In this document: positions 6,844 through 15,109 of the stretch, in pieces
Numbering within the stretch: the first letter of the stretch is position 1
Layout: every line of letters begins with the position of its first letter
Assembly: GCA_038249135.1 (NCBI GenBank)
Contig: JBBRWO010000005.1
Location: 1-43,285 of the forward strand
Origin: JBBRWO01 sp038249135
Lineage (GTDB): Bacteria > Actinomycetota > Coriobacteriia > Anaerosomatales > JAAXUF01
Reading direction: 5' to 3'
DNA length: 43,285 bases
Program-made: the position numbers and the translations under genes
The notes under the pieces: model-generated
What the model was told of the DNA's origin: nothing
The model's input: the letters and a program-made list of their open reading frames with translations, nothing else
The model's database searches: none

Positions 6844-7593
6844 TCACTCCTCGGTTGCGGGCTGATCGGTTGCGAGTTCAGTGGGGGCCCCGGAGTCAGC
6901 GGCGTCGGCGGCTTCTGCGGCCTCTGCGGCAGCAGCCTCGGTGGCAGCGGCGTCGACCGCCGCCTCGGCCTCTACGAGCGCGGCATCGGACGTGATCTCC
7001 TCGCCCTCGGCGATTCGCTCGAGGAAGTCGATCTCTGCGGCCGCGGCGACGATCGCAGCCTGGCGTGAAGCGTCGGTGATCCGCTGTGCAGCAAGGGCGC
7101 GGACGTCGCCGAGGAGGGCGATGTACGCGGCCCACTCAGGTCCAAACTGTTCCCGGAGCTCACGTCGCAGACGCCGCGCGACCGCGGGCGCAGCGCCACT
7201 GGTCGAGATGGCGATCTGGAGCTGCCCACGCCGCACGCTCGACGGGACCAAATAGCTGGAGAGCGATGGGTTCTCGGCGACGTTGATCAGACAGCCGAGA
7301 GACTCGGCCTCCGCGAAGACGGCTCGGGCAATCTCATCGACCTCGGAACAAAACGCGATGAACGCACCCTGAAGGTCGCCGCGCACGTAGCCTCGAGGCT
7401 CGAGCGTGATGCCGCCGTCGGCCTCGAGCTGTCGAAGCTCAGCCGACGGATCCGCAGCGATAACCACAACGTCAGCGCCGTAGCGAACGAACTGCGTTAC
7501 CTTGCGTTGCGCAACGGCGTTGCCACCCACGACGATCGCAAGACGTCCCGTCAGAGTCAAGAACAGCGGGTAGTGAGGTGTGTTCTCCCCCAC
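6844..7593 (-). CDS. sirC: Precorrin-2 dehydrogenase (siroheme synthase N-terminal type)
   Basis: SirC/Met8-type proteins oxidise precorrin-2 to sirohydrochlorin with NAD+, and some also insert iron. The first about 200 residues match this family: a leading 'YPLFLTLTGRLAIVVGGNAVAQRKV' Rossmann motif, a central 'LINVAENPSLSSYLVPSSVRRGQLQIAISTSGAAPAVAR' block, and a helical dimer region. The catalytic Asp equivalent was not verified. The last about 50 residues are a low-complexity Ala/Glu/Asp tail not normally found in the family. The start is a GTG at 7593 with a poor ribosome site; the gene begins 10 bases after the HemX-like gene. Together with hemA-D and the radical SAM gene it indicates siroheme-dependent heme synthesis. 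Confidence 0.88.
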   Translation of the reverse strand: MGENTPHYPLFLTLTGRLAIVVGGNAVAQRKVTQFVRYGADVVVIAADPSAELRQLEADGGITLEPRGYVRGDLQGAFIAFCSEVDEIARAVFAEAESLGCLINVAENPSLSSYLVPSSVRRGQLQIAISTSGAAPAVARRLRRELREQFGPEWAAYIALLGDVRALAAQRITDASRQAAIVAAAAEIDFLERIAEGEEITSDAALVEAEAAVDAAATEAAAAEAAEAADAADSGAPTELATDQPATEE

Positions 7594-7602
7594 GCTGGAC
7601 GC

Positions 7603-8445
7603 CTAGAGCCCGAAGAGGTGGAAGCCGACCGGAATCGTCCGGGCGATGATCGCGAGGAGCACCACGAACACGAATCCCACGACTGCGACCCACGACTGGG
7701 TGCGTGCGGATGCGTTGCGGCGATACGTAAGCGTCAGATAGGCCCCGAAGATCAGCCAGACGATGCCCGAGAGCATGATTCGCGGGTCGAACCACCACTG
7801 CGGCACGCTCTCCTCGGCGGCCCGCAGAATGCCGAGCAGCAGACCGGCGGTGTACACCGGGAACGAGAACGAGATCGCCCTGCGCGCCATCGTCTGTAGT
7901 GTCGTGAGCGACGGCAAACGGCGGGTGATGATGCTGGAGTGATGCGCCTTGAGCTGCGAGGCCTGGAACAGGTACAGCGCCGAGGCGATCGCACCTAAGG
8001 CGAAGCCGGCGTTTGCGAATACGATCAGCGCGACGTGGAATGTCACGCGCCAACTGTCGAGTTGCTGCAGCTGCACGGCCGTGAACTCAGTGGGACCGGC
8101 GAACCCGCCGAGAATCTCGGCTGCGCCCATGAAGAAGACGGCGATGGGAATCAGGAACGCGCCGTAGATCTTGATCTTGATCACGTGCTCCATCACGAAG
8201 TACATGAGCACGAGCGCCCACGAAGCGAGCATGAGTTGGTTCGCGCCCGTGAGCTGGGTGCCGTTGGTCGCTATCGAGTGGGCGCCGATTGACAGCGTCT
8301 GGCAGAGGAAACCGGCTCCGGTGAAGAACCGCGCCCACCAACCGGTCTTGGCCCTGCGCAGGACGAACTGGTACGCGTACAGCACGGTCGCGCAAATGTA
8401 GAGCGCAAGCGCAAACCAGAACAACACTACCGATATCTGTTGCAC
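7603..8445 (-). CDS. HemX/CcsA-like cytochrome c assembly membrane protein
   Basis: This 280-residue protein has about eight hydrophobic helices and belongs to the cytochrome c assembly (CcmC/CcmF/CcsA, PF01578) superfamily. It carries a Trp-rich 'QWWFDPR' segment near residue 215 before a late helix. Conserved histidines such as His57 and His166-His167 could serve in heme binding. In Bacillus a HemX protein of this kind is encoded beside hemA and affects its level. CcsA/ResC proteins instead move heme for c-type cytochromes. Its place between ccm genes and sirC fits either. The GTG start at 8445 has an excellent AAAGGAGG site. Confidence 0.82.
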   Translation of the reverse strand: MQQISVVLFWFALALYICATVLYAYQFVLRRAKTGWWARFFTGAGFLCQTLSIGAHSIATNGTQLTGANQLMLASWALVLMYFVMEHVIKIKIYGAFLIPIAVFFMGAAEILGGFAGPTEFTAVQLQQLDSWRVTFHVALIVFANAGFALGAIASALYLFQASQLKAHHSSIITRRLPSLTTLQTMARRAISFSFPVYTAGLLLGILRAAEESVPQWWFDPRIMLSGIVWLIFGAYLTLTYRRNASARTQSWVAVVGFVFVVLLAIIARTIPVGFHLFGL

Positions 8446-8509
8446 GTTCGTCCTCCTTTCAGGTCGTTCCTCGGCAAGCGATGCCGCGTCATGATTCTAG
8501 TCCACCAGC

Positions 8510-8701
8510 CTACTTGGCAGCGGCGTCTCGGCGAGCCATAGCGCTCTCGAGAACCGAGATCTGCTTCTCGAGGCCACCGAGGCGCCTCAGGACAAACGAG
8601 ATGTAGCCGAAGAGACCGAGCCAGAGCAGGCCATAGGCAGCCAGCACGTACGGCACGGCGTTGATGACGTTACGGTAAATCTCAGAAAGAATCGGGTCCA
8701 T
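8510..8701 (-). CDS. ccmD: CcmD-like small membrane protein
   Basis: This 63-residue protein has one transmembrane helix (about residues 17-38) followed by a short charged helix. That is the architecture of CcmD, which holds the CcmABC-CcmE complex together and helps release holo-CcmE. Sequence conservation in CcmD is low, so the call rests on size, topology and its place 24 bases after ccmC. The ATG at 8701 follows an AGAGGAA site. Confidence 0.72.
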   Translation of the reverse strand: MDPILSEIYRNVINAVPYVLAAYGLLWLGLFGYISFVLRRLGGLEKQISVLESAMARRDAAAK

Positions 8702-8725
8702 CGTAGGTTCCTCTCACGAATCGCT

Positions 8726-9493
8726 TTAGCCTTCGAGTGCCGCTTTGAGCCCCTCGATGCGTTCTCTTGCCAACTCCTCACGCAGGCGCACCTGGTACAC
8801 GACCCAGGCGACCATGAGCATCCCAAACAGACCGAGTAGAAACGCGAGCAGCTGTGTGCCGGTCAACCCGCCACCGCTACGGAGCACCACCGGGTGCACC
8901 GATGACGGGATGAGACGTGTGATCGCAAACGAGATGGGCGCGTCGAGGAACGCGATGATGCCGAAGACCGCCGCATAGGTCGCGCGACGCTCCTCATCCT
9001 CGATGGAACTGCGCAGCACGAAGTACGCGACGACGAGCAGCGTCATGATGAAGTATGTGGTCAGACGCGGCTCCCAGACCCACCACACACCCCACTCGAA
9101 GCGCGTCCAGATATCGCCCGTGATGAGCGTCAGGATGACGAACAGCAGGGTCACCTCGGTGGCGATCCTCGCCCGCGTGTCGAACTTCTTCTCCTTGGTC
9201 ATCAGGAACCTCACGCCGTAGTACGCCGTGAAGAAGAAGACCAGGAAGGAACCGATTGCCACCGGCACGTGGAAGTAGAAGATCTTCTGGCTGAACAGCA
9301 GCTGGTTGCTCACCGCGATGCCGTTGATGATGCGGGTCTCGGCCACCTGCGCGCCGACAACGAGTGGCGTGTAGAAGAACGCCAACACGAAATCGATGGT
9401 GGTGAGCACCGCCCCAAAGCCTAGAAGTATCAGCGTCCACGTGTTCCCGGGTATGCCGAGGAACCTGCGCTGAGACACGGTCGTATCGGTCAC
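8726..9493 (-). CDS. ccmC: Heme handling protein CcmC
   Basis: CcmC presents heme to CcmE on the outer face of the membrane in System I cytochrome c maturation. The protein has about six helices and the tryptophan-rich signature WGVWWVWEPRLT near residue 135. Flanking histidines are in FYFHVPVA near residue 75 and in SSVHPVV near residue 198. I chose the GTG at 9493 because GGGAGG lies seven bases upstream; the GTG at 9499 would overlap that site. The gene follows ccmB after about 30 bases. Confidence 0.93.
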   Translation of the reverse strand: MTDTTVSQRRFLGIPGNTWTLILLGFGAVLTTIDFVLAFFYTPLVVGAQVAETRIINGIAVSNQLLFSQKIFYFHVPVAIGSFLVFFFTAYYGVRFLMTKEKKFDTRARIATEVTLLFVILTLITGDIWTRFEWGVWWVWEPRLTTYFIMTLLVVAYFVLRSSIEDEERRATYAAVFGIIAFLDAPISFAITRLIPSSVHPVVLRSGGGLTGTQLLAFLLGLFGMLMVAWVVYQVRLREELARERIEGLKAALEG

Positions 9494-9524
9494 TCGCACG
9501 CCTCCCTTGACGACAGCACGACGC

Positions 9525-10259
9525 CTACGCGCCGATGATGAACTCGTACAGGCCGTACGCGGCCAAGAGCATTATTGCATCGTAGCCTGCACCCAGTGCA
9601 ATCGAATTCCAGTACACCGTGGCATATCCCGGATCGCCGATGAGCACGGCGGTCGTGGCTGCAACGCTGGCGTAGAGCAGTGGGAACATCACGGGGATGA
9701 AGAGCACCGGCAAGATCAGGTCCTTGCCGTTCGTATTCACGGACATAGTAGCGAGCAGCGTGCCTACGCCTGCGATTCCGATGCATCCCACGATGAGCGG
9801 CAATGGAAGCATCCACAACGGGCCACCAAGCGGCTTGCCCGCGAGGAAGAAGAAGTAGAACAGCGGCAAGATGATCACCACGACGATGGACAGAAACAGC
9901 AGGTTGCCGATCGCCTTGGCGAAGAAGATCACGGGACGGTCGACCGGCGCCAGCAACAGCGCGTCAAGACAGCCCTGATCCTTCTCGTGAACGAGCGAAC
10001 GGTTCAGGCCAAGAAGTGACGTGAAGATGATTGCGAGCCAGAGCAGCCCGGCAGCGATACGCAGGACGTCAAAAGAGGAGCCCGCCTGCGAGAGCGCGAT
10101 CTGGTACACGACAAGCACCAGCACCGCGTAGAGGCCCATGGAGGTGAGCATCTCCTTGGTGCGGAGCTCCATGACGATGTCCTTCTTCATGATCGCTTTG
10201 AACTGCCGCATGCTCGAGATGTGAGCGGACTTGGCAGTTTCAGCCACGGTTTCAGCCAT
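9525..10259 (-). CDS. ccmB: Heme exporter membrane subunit CcmB
   Basis: This 244-residue ABC-2-type membrane protein has about six helices and the CcmB signature 'LVHEKDQGCLDALLLAPVDR' near residues 89-108. It pairs with the ATPase CcmA, and the CcmABCD complex releases holo-CcmE. The ATG at 10259 overlaps the end of the ccmA reading frame region (stop at 10261), so the two are translationally coupled. The first about 20 residues are polar and Ala-rich, so an internal ATG at Met17 is a possible alternative start. Confidence 0.93.
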   Translation of the reverse strand: MAETVAETAKSAHISSMRQFKAIMKKDIVMELRTKEMLTSMGLYAVLVLVVYQIALSQAGSSFDVLRIAAGLLWLAIIFTSLLGLNRSLVHEKDQGCLDALLLAPVDRPVIFFAKAIGNLLFLSIVVVIILPLFYFFFLAGKPLGGPLWMLPLPLIVGCIGIAGVGTLLATMSVNTNGKDLILPVLFIPVMFPLLYASVAATTAVLIGDPGYATVYWNSIALGAGYDAIMLLAAYGLYEFIIGA

Positions 10260-10260
10260 G

Positions 10261-10992
10261 CTAGGACACCCCCATTCCCACGGTCTGGCGGTAGGTCGCC
10301 GAGAACGCCTCGGGATCGATCGCTTCCTTCTCCTCGAACAAGACGACCTTGCCCTTGGCGAGAATCAACGCATGGCTGCACAGCTCAAGGCCCTTAGCGA
10401 GGTCGTGGCTGATCATCACGAAGGTGTGCTGATCGCGCACTTGAGCCACGAGCGAATCGAGAATATCCATCGCGTGTGGATCGAGTCCCGAGTACGGCTC
10501 GTCGAGGAAGATCACGTCAGGTCGCGCCAGCAGCGCGCGAGCAATCGAGAGGCGCTGGGTCATGCCGCGCGAGAACGTGCGTACGGCATCGAGGCGCCGG
10601 TGCTCAAGTTCAACTGCGGTGAGCAGCTCCTCGATGCGCGCCGGTGCGTCGGGGATGCAGTAGAGGTCCGCGAAGAACTCCAGGTTCTCCTCGGCGGTGA
10701 GATCGGGATACAGGAGCGGGTTGTGGCTGATGAAACCGATCTGTTCGCGGAGCTTGACTGAGTCGGCCACAACGTCGAGACCCATGACCTTGGCCGTGCC
10801 CTTCGAGGGATTGGTCAATGTCGAGAGCACCTTGAGCATGGTGGTCTTGCCAGCTCCGTTGGGACCGAAGATCGAAAGGAACGCTCCCTTGGGCAGGTCG
10901 AACGTGACTCCGTCGAGTGCCTTACGCGCACCGAAGGTCCGGGACAAGTCCCGGACCTCCAACGCGAGTTCTGTGGTGTGGATGTCAGTCAT
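10261..10992 (-). CDS. ccmA: Heme exporter ATP-binding subunit CcmA
   Basis: This 243-residue ABC ATPase has Walker A GPNGAGKTT near residue 44, a signature FSRGMTQRL near residue 141 and Walker B VIFLDEP near residue 161. The switch histidine is in MISHD near residue 196. The 'SRGMTQRL' form of the signature and the position between ccmF and ccmB identify it as CcmA, which drives holo-CcmE release. It starts three bases after the ccmF stop. Confidence 0.92.
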   Translation of the reverse strand: MTDIHTTELALEVRDLSRTFGARKALDGVTFDLPKGAFLSIFGPNGAGKTTMLKVLSTLTNPSKGTAKVMGLDVVADSVKLREQIGFISHNPLLYPDLTAEENLEFFADLYCIPDAPARIEELLTAVELEHRRLDAVRTFSRGMTQRLSIARALLARPDVIFLDEPYSGLDPHAMDILDSLVAQVRDQHTFVMISHDLAKGLELCSHALILAKGKVVLFEEKEAIDPEAFSATYRQTVGMGVS

Positions 10993-10995
10993 GCG

Positions 10996-13176
10996 CTAGC
11001 GTGACCGGGTCTTGCTACCGGACTTGCCGGTCGACTTGCCCTTCCCGGCACCGCCCATACCCGCGGCTACGGGCACGGCGCGCAACTCTCCGCCCGCCTT
11101 CGGCCACGCGGCCAACGCGGTTCCGATCATGAGCAGGAGGAAGCCGCCCCACGCGAACGAGATGAGCGGATTGATCTTCACGTTGATGGTGAGCTTGCCG
11201 TTCTCGGCCCCCTGGAACACCACGAAGATGTCGCGAAGGGGTTCTGAGAGTACCTTGGCGTTGAGCTTGGTCTGCTGCTGCACTGCGAACTGCGTCATGC
11301 CGGGATCGACGGTGCCGATCGGCTTGCCGTCGCGCGTGACGTTGAGCTTCAGAGTCGAGATCGTGTCGCCGTTGGGCAGCGTTTCATCGTTGACTCCGGC
11401 GTAGCTGAACACGTACTGGTCAACGGTGAACGTGCTTCCGGGAGTGTCCGGGATGCTGTAGGTCTGATCCATGACGAACATCGCCGAGCCGACAAGGCCG
11501 ATGAGGATGATACCCATGCCTATGTGTGCCAGGTATCCACCGGACTGCGAGCGTGCCTTGGTGATGATGCTCCACAGCGCAGCGCCCAGGCTCTCGCCGC
11601 GCGCCGCTGCGCGCTTGCGAGCGCCCTCGATGAAGAGCCCGATGGTCGTCGAGATCAGCAAGGCGCCCACGAGCAGACCAACGATACCGAGGCCGTTGTA
11701 GTACCACGACGGGCCGGCAGCGGCGAGTTTAAGGCCCGGCTCGTTGCCCAGCTTGACCATGGTGTCGTAGATCGGCTTGAGCGTCTTGAGGTAGTCGAGC
11801 ATCAAAAACCCGCCGATGACCACCGCGGCGATCAGCGGGTACTTGATGCGGTTCCAGAATGTCTTGCCGTCGGTGCCGCGCCACGAAAGCAGCGGGCATA
11901 CCGCGAGAATCAACAGATACAGGATGCCCGCGGGGCGACCGATCGCGTCGAAGGTGCTCGCGGGGATCGAACGTCCACCAAAGAGCATCCACTTGGGCAA
12001 CGCCGAGGTGACCGTCAGATAGGCGACCAGCAGGCCGGAGACCAGCATGATCACGTTATTGAAGTAGTACGCCGCTTCCTTGCTGGTGAGCGACTCGAAC
12101 TCGTCGTTTCCGGCGAAGGTTTCCCAGCGCAGGAAGAGCCCGACGGCCGCAACGCCGATAGCGCCGACCATCATGCCAGCAAAGAGCCACAGCGACACGG
12201 GATCGGCCTCGAAGGCGTGCACGGACTGCACGATGCCGGATCGTGTGATGAACGTCCCCAGGATAACGAGCATGAATGACACAGCGGACAGCATGATCGC
12301 CCAGCGCTTGAACCCGTCACGACGGCGATAGACGGTGAAGCTGTGGATGAGTCCGACGCCTGTCAGCCAAGGAAGCAGCGAAGCGTTCTCCACCGGATCC
12401 CATGCCCAGTAGCCGCCCCATCCGAGGACGACATAGGCCCATACGGAACCCAGGCCGATGCCGGCGCCGAGGAACAACCACGAGAACAGGGTGATGCGGT
12501 CGACGATCTCGACCCACGCCTTGGAGCCGTCATTGACGATGAGCGCTGCGATCGCGAACGCGAACGGGATGGTGAGACCGGCATACCCGATGAAGAGCGT
12601 CGGGGGATGGATGATCATCGCCCAGTGCTGCAGCAACGGATTCATGCCCCAGTTCGCCGCCTCGCCGATCAACTTGCCGGTGGCCGGATCGAGCAGCTGG
12701 GCGGGCGTCACCTTGAAGGGGTTGTTAGGCTCGGAGAACATCATGCCGGTGGTGAAGAGGAACAGCACGACGTTGGTGACGAGCAGGCCCATATTCGAGA
12801 GCGCATCAGCAAAGCCGACGCGCTTGTAGGCGACCCACGCAGCGAACAACGCGATGAGCCACGCCCAGAACAGGAACGAACCCTCGCGACCGGCCCACAG
12901 ACCGGACAGGGTGTAGAGCCACGCAAGGCTCGACACGTCAGTGCTGTGGTTCTGCGCCACGTAGTAGAACGAGAAGTTGTTGCTGAAGAATCCCCACACC
13001 ATGACCAGGGTGGCGATGGTGAGCGAGCCCATGGAGACGAACGTCGCAAGATAGCCCACCTGCGTAACGCCCGCGCCATCCTTCTCGCCCATCCGTTGTC
13101 CCAGGGCGAGGGCCCCGATGGTCGCCAGACTGGACAGGAACGTCAGGCCGAGCATCAATGATCCAAGCGTAACCAT
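10996..13176 (-). CDS. ccmF: Heme lyase subunit CcmF
   Basis: CcmF, with CcmH/CcmI in other bacteria, transfers heme from CcmE to apocytochrome c. This 726-residue protein has about 14-15 helices, GREGSFLFW near residue 96, QHWAMIIHPPTLFIGY near residue 184 and the Trp-rich WGGYWAWDPVENASLLPW near residue 253. A large outside domain lies near the C-terminus (about residues 575-670). A Gly/Lys/Ser-rich basic tail ends the protein. CcmG, CcmH and CcmI genes are not in the window, so the lyase partners must be elsewhere or differ. The ATG at 13176 has a GGAG site seven bases upstream. Confidence 0.95.
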   Translation of the reverse strand: MVTLGSLMLGLTFLSSLATIGALALGQRMGEKDGAGVTQVGYLATFVSMGSLTIATLVMVWGFFSNNFSFYYVAQNHSTDVSSLAWLYTLSGLWAGREGSFLFWAWLIALFAAWVAYKRVGFADALSNMGLLVTNVVLFLFTTGMMFSEPNNPFKVTPAQLLDPATGKLIGEAANWGMNPLLQHWAMIIHPPTLFIGYAGLTIPFAFAIAALIVNDGSKAWVEIVDRITLFSWLFLGAGIGLGSVWAYVVLGWGGYWAWDPVENASLLPWLTGVGLIHSFTVYRRRDGFKRWAIMLSAVSFMLVILGTFITRSGIVQSVHAFEADPVSLWLFAGMMVGAIGVAAVGLFLRWETFAGNDEFESLTSKEAAYYFNNVIMLVSGLLVAYLTVTSALPKWMLFGGRSIPASTFDAIGRPAGILYLLILAVCPLLSWRGTDGKTFWNRIKYPLIAAVVIGGFLMLDYLKTLKPIYDTMVKLGNEPGLKLAAAGPSWYYNGLGIVGLLVGALLISTTIGLFIEGARKRAAARGESLGAALWSIITKARSQSGGYLAHIGMGIILIGLVGSAMFVMDQTYSIPDTPGSTFTVDQYVFSYAGVNDETLPNGDTISTLKLNVTRDGKPIGTVDPGMTQFAVQQQTKLNAKVLSEPLRDIFVVFQGAENGKLTINVKINPLISFAWGGFLLLMIGTALAAWPKAGGELRAVPVAAGMGGAGKGKSTGKSGSKTRSR

Positions 13177-13248
13177 CCACCGACTCCGTTCGGTCGTCTA
13201 CCTGAAGCATGCCGCGCCGGTTCCCCGGCTGCGGCATGCGCTGTCTTT

Positions 13249-13938
13249 CTACTTCTGGCTTTGCTCCATCGCGACATCCGTCGCCACGAACACGCCATCC
13301 TTCTCCAGCGCGCCGGTGAGTACCACCTGCGAGCCATCCTGCATGCCCGACGGCAGCACGCCTGTGAACGAAACCGGCACCGAATCACCCGTTCCATCAG
13401 CACTCGCCACGACGATGAAGCGAGGATCGTCGTTTGCAGCGCCCAGCGAACCCGGCTTCACGAAACCGGTGGCCTTGACGGGCTTGCCGTACATCGAGGC
13501 ACCCGACTTCACGAGGTCAGAAACGGGCAACGCACCCTCGGCTGACTCGTACTTCGAGGGGCACTTGGTGATCATCTCGGTGGCATTGATGGTGCCGTCA
13601 GCCGCCAGCTCGCCGGTGACGATGGCGACGACGCCGTCACCAAAGGTCGAGGGGACGCCGCCGGTGTACACGACATTGACGGTCGGGCCGGAGCCCGCTG
13701 AGTCCTTCTCGTCCTTGATCACGAATCGCATCGGGTTGGACTGCTTGTCCCACGATGCGGGAACCACGGAGCCGCTGACCTTGACGCGCTTACCGACAAG
13801 GGATGGATCCTTGGTGACGTCACCGACGGTGGATGAGTACGCCCCGCTGGTGTTGCCTGATACCACGACCACCGCAACGATGGCGATCAAAATGACTGCG
13901 GTAACGCCGATGAGGCGCATTCTTGCGCGTTTGTTCAA
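13249..13938 (-). CDS. ccmE: CcmE heme chaperone, Cys-type, with a second OB-like domain
   Basis: CcmE carries heme covalently on the outside of the membrane. Residues 1-27 form a signal anchor. The first CcmE domain ends in CPSKY (Cys126 to Tyr130), the CxxxY version of the heme site known from some anaerobes and archaea, in place of the usual HxxxY. Residues about 138-229 look like a second CcmE/OB domain ('VPVSFTGVLPSGMQDGSQVVLTG', 'GVFVATDV') that stops before any heme-ligand motif. CcmE is usually about 130-160 residues, so 229 is long. I use the TTG at 13938 with AAGGAG nine bases upstream. It is the first gene of the ccm operon. Confidence 0.88.
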   Translation of the reverse strand: MNKRARMRLIGVTAVILIAIVAVVVVSGNTSGAYSSTVGDVTKDPSLVGKRVKVSGSVVPASWDKQSNPMRFVIKDEKDSAGSGPTVNVVYTGGVPSTFGDGVVAIVTGELAADGTINATEMITKCPSKYESAEGALPVSDLVKSGASMYGKPVKATGFVKPGSLGAANDDPRFIVVASADGTGDSVPVSFTGVLPSGMQDGSQVVLTGALEKDGVFVATDVAMEQSQK

Positions 13939-14045
13939 CTACGTTCACTCCTTAACGCGGGCAGCCGCCGAGACGGTCGCGCGCATCAGTGGAATTGCCT
14001 GCATCGCGCGCCGATGAGCACGCCGATACACCGCTTTCCAGCCGC

Positions 14046-14091
14046 TTGCCTGAACAGTCGGATATTAGCACCCGCACGCAGGGTGAGTCAC
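14046..14091 (-). promoter_or_regulatory. ccmE operon promoter with the hemA-like start element
   Basis: A -10 TAATAT (14067-14062) and a -35-like GTGACT (14091-14086) are spaced by 18 bases. Immediately after the -10 comes CCGA-CT-GTTCAGGCAA (to 14046), matching the hemA promoter in sequence and spacing. A second partial copy (CAGGCAA, 14001-13995) lies in the leader, inside a loop flanked by GCGCGC arms. The 240-base stretch 13939-14179 holds no other gene that I can see. Confidence 0.58.
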
Positions 14092-14179
14092 CTGCAGGGA
14101 CGTGCGGATTCCATGTAGATTCCGGTCAGCCTCTCCAAAGCAAAGGGCTTGCCGAAAACGACCGTACTTGATTCCGAGT

Positions 14180-15109
14180 TCAGCCAGCGTCGCGCTGCAG
14201 CCACAAAACGTCCGGCTTGAAGCCGACGCTATCCAGCAACTCGCGATAGCGCTCAGGAGAAAGCTCGCCACTCGCAGCGTCCAGTGCGACCAGGGTGGCC
14301 TCGATGACGTTGGTACCAAACGAGCGCCCCTCGAGCCGCGGTGTGGACGTCACAAACAGCTCCACTCCCCTGCTACGCGCGAGCTCGACGTCGGCGGCTG
14401 TGGTGGTGTTGGTGATGATCCACTTACCGGTCATGTCGGCGGGCATGAACTTCTTCACGAACTGCCAGTCGCCGGCGATGATATCCGCCCAGCCGTAGAG
14501 CTTCTCCATCCGCGGGTTAGGCTTAGGTTCCTTATCCTGCGAGCTGCCGGTCGGGTACAGCACCGAGAACGGCAACTGCGAAGCGAGCGGCGTGATTGTC
14601 CGAACGAACGCGCGCAAAGAGCCCCACCTCTTGATGAGGAACGGGACGTCGAGCGCGTAAATCAGGTCGCCAAAGACCTGCTCGCACCCGGCGTTCTGCA
14701 GTGCCTCCGTCATGCCCCAGCGGTCAACAGCCGAGCATGTGAGGACCTTCTTGCCCTTGAGCTCGAGGCCGCACTCCTTGATCAGGTAGTCCACCGTCGA
14801 GCCTTCGACCGGACCTTTAAGGCCGCTCCCATCGACTATTGGCGTCTTATGCACGCCAGCCAGGAGCTTCTTGGCCTCTCGGAAGAAGTACTTACGGCCG
14901 TCGGCTCGCAGGTAGATATCAATCCCGCCCATCCCAAAGGCGTCGATGGTGCCGTCGAGCTCGGCAAAACGAGCGGCGGCCTTCTCGATGTCACCGTTAT
15001 GGCCTTCTCGGCGTATGCGGAACTGCTCGCCGAGGAGCTCGATCTCGACCTCGTGGTCGCGTGAGGACGAGCCGATCGAGACGCTTACGACTTCTTTGAT
15101 GGGTCCCAC
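14180..15109 (-). CDS. Conserved protein of the type often labelled quinate 5-dehydrogenase; function uncertain
   Basis: The 309-residue soluble protein opens with a 'VVSVSIGSSSRDHEVEIELLGE' segment and has 'GMGGIDIYL' near residue 59. It also has 'SAVDRWGM' near residue 126, 'GDLIYALDVPF' near residue 147, 'ITNTTT' near residue 233 and 'EGRSFGTNVIEA' near residue 260. I recall this pattern from proteins in anaerobes annotated as quinate 5-dehydrogenase, but I see no basis for that activity in the sequence. The start is uncertain. The GTG at 15109 overlaps its GGAGG and the end of the upstream regulator by 25 bases, and no better start codon is nearby. It is coupled to the HTH gene, so the two likely act together. 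Confidence 0.7.
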   Translation of the reverse strand: MGPIKEVVSVSIGSSSRDHEVEIELLGEQFRIRREGHNGDIEKAAARFAELDGTIDAFGMGGIDIYLRADGRKYFFREAKKLLAGVHKTPIVDGSGLKGPVEGSTVDYLIKECGLELKGKKVLTCSAVDRWGMTEALQNAGCEQVFGDLIYALDVPFLIKRWGSLRAFVRTITPLASQLPFSVLYPTGSSQDKEPKPNPRMEKLYGWADIIAGDWQFVKKFMPADMTGKWIITNTTTAADVELARSRGVELFVTSTPRLEGRSFGTNVIEATLVALDAASGELSPERYRELLDSVGFKPDVLWLQRDAG

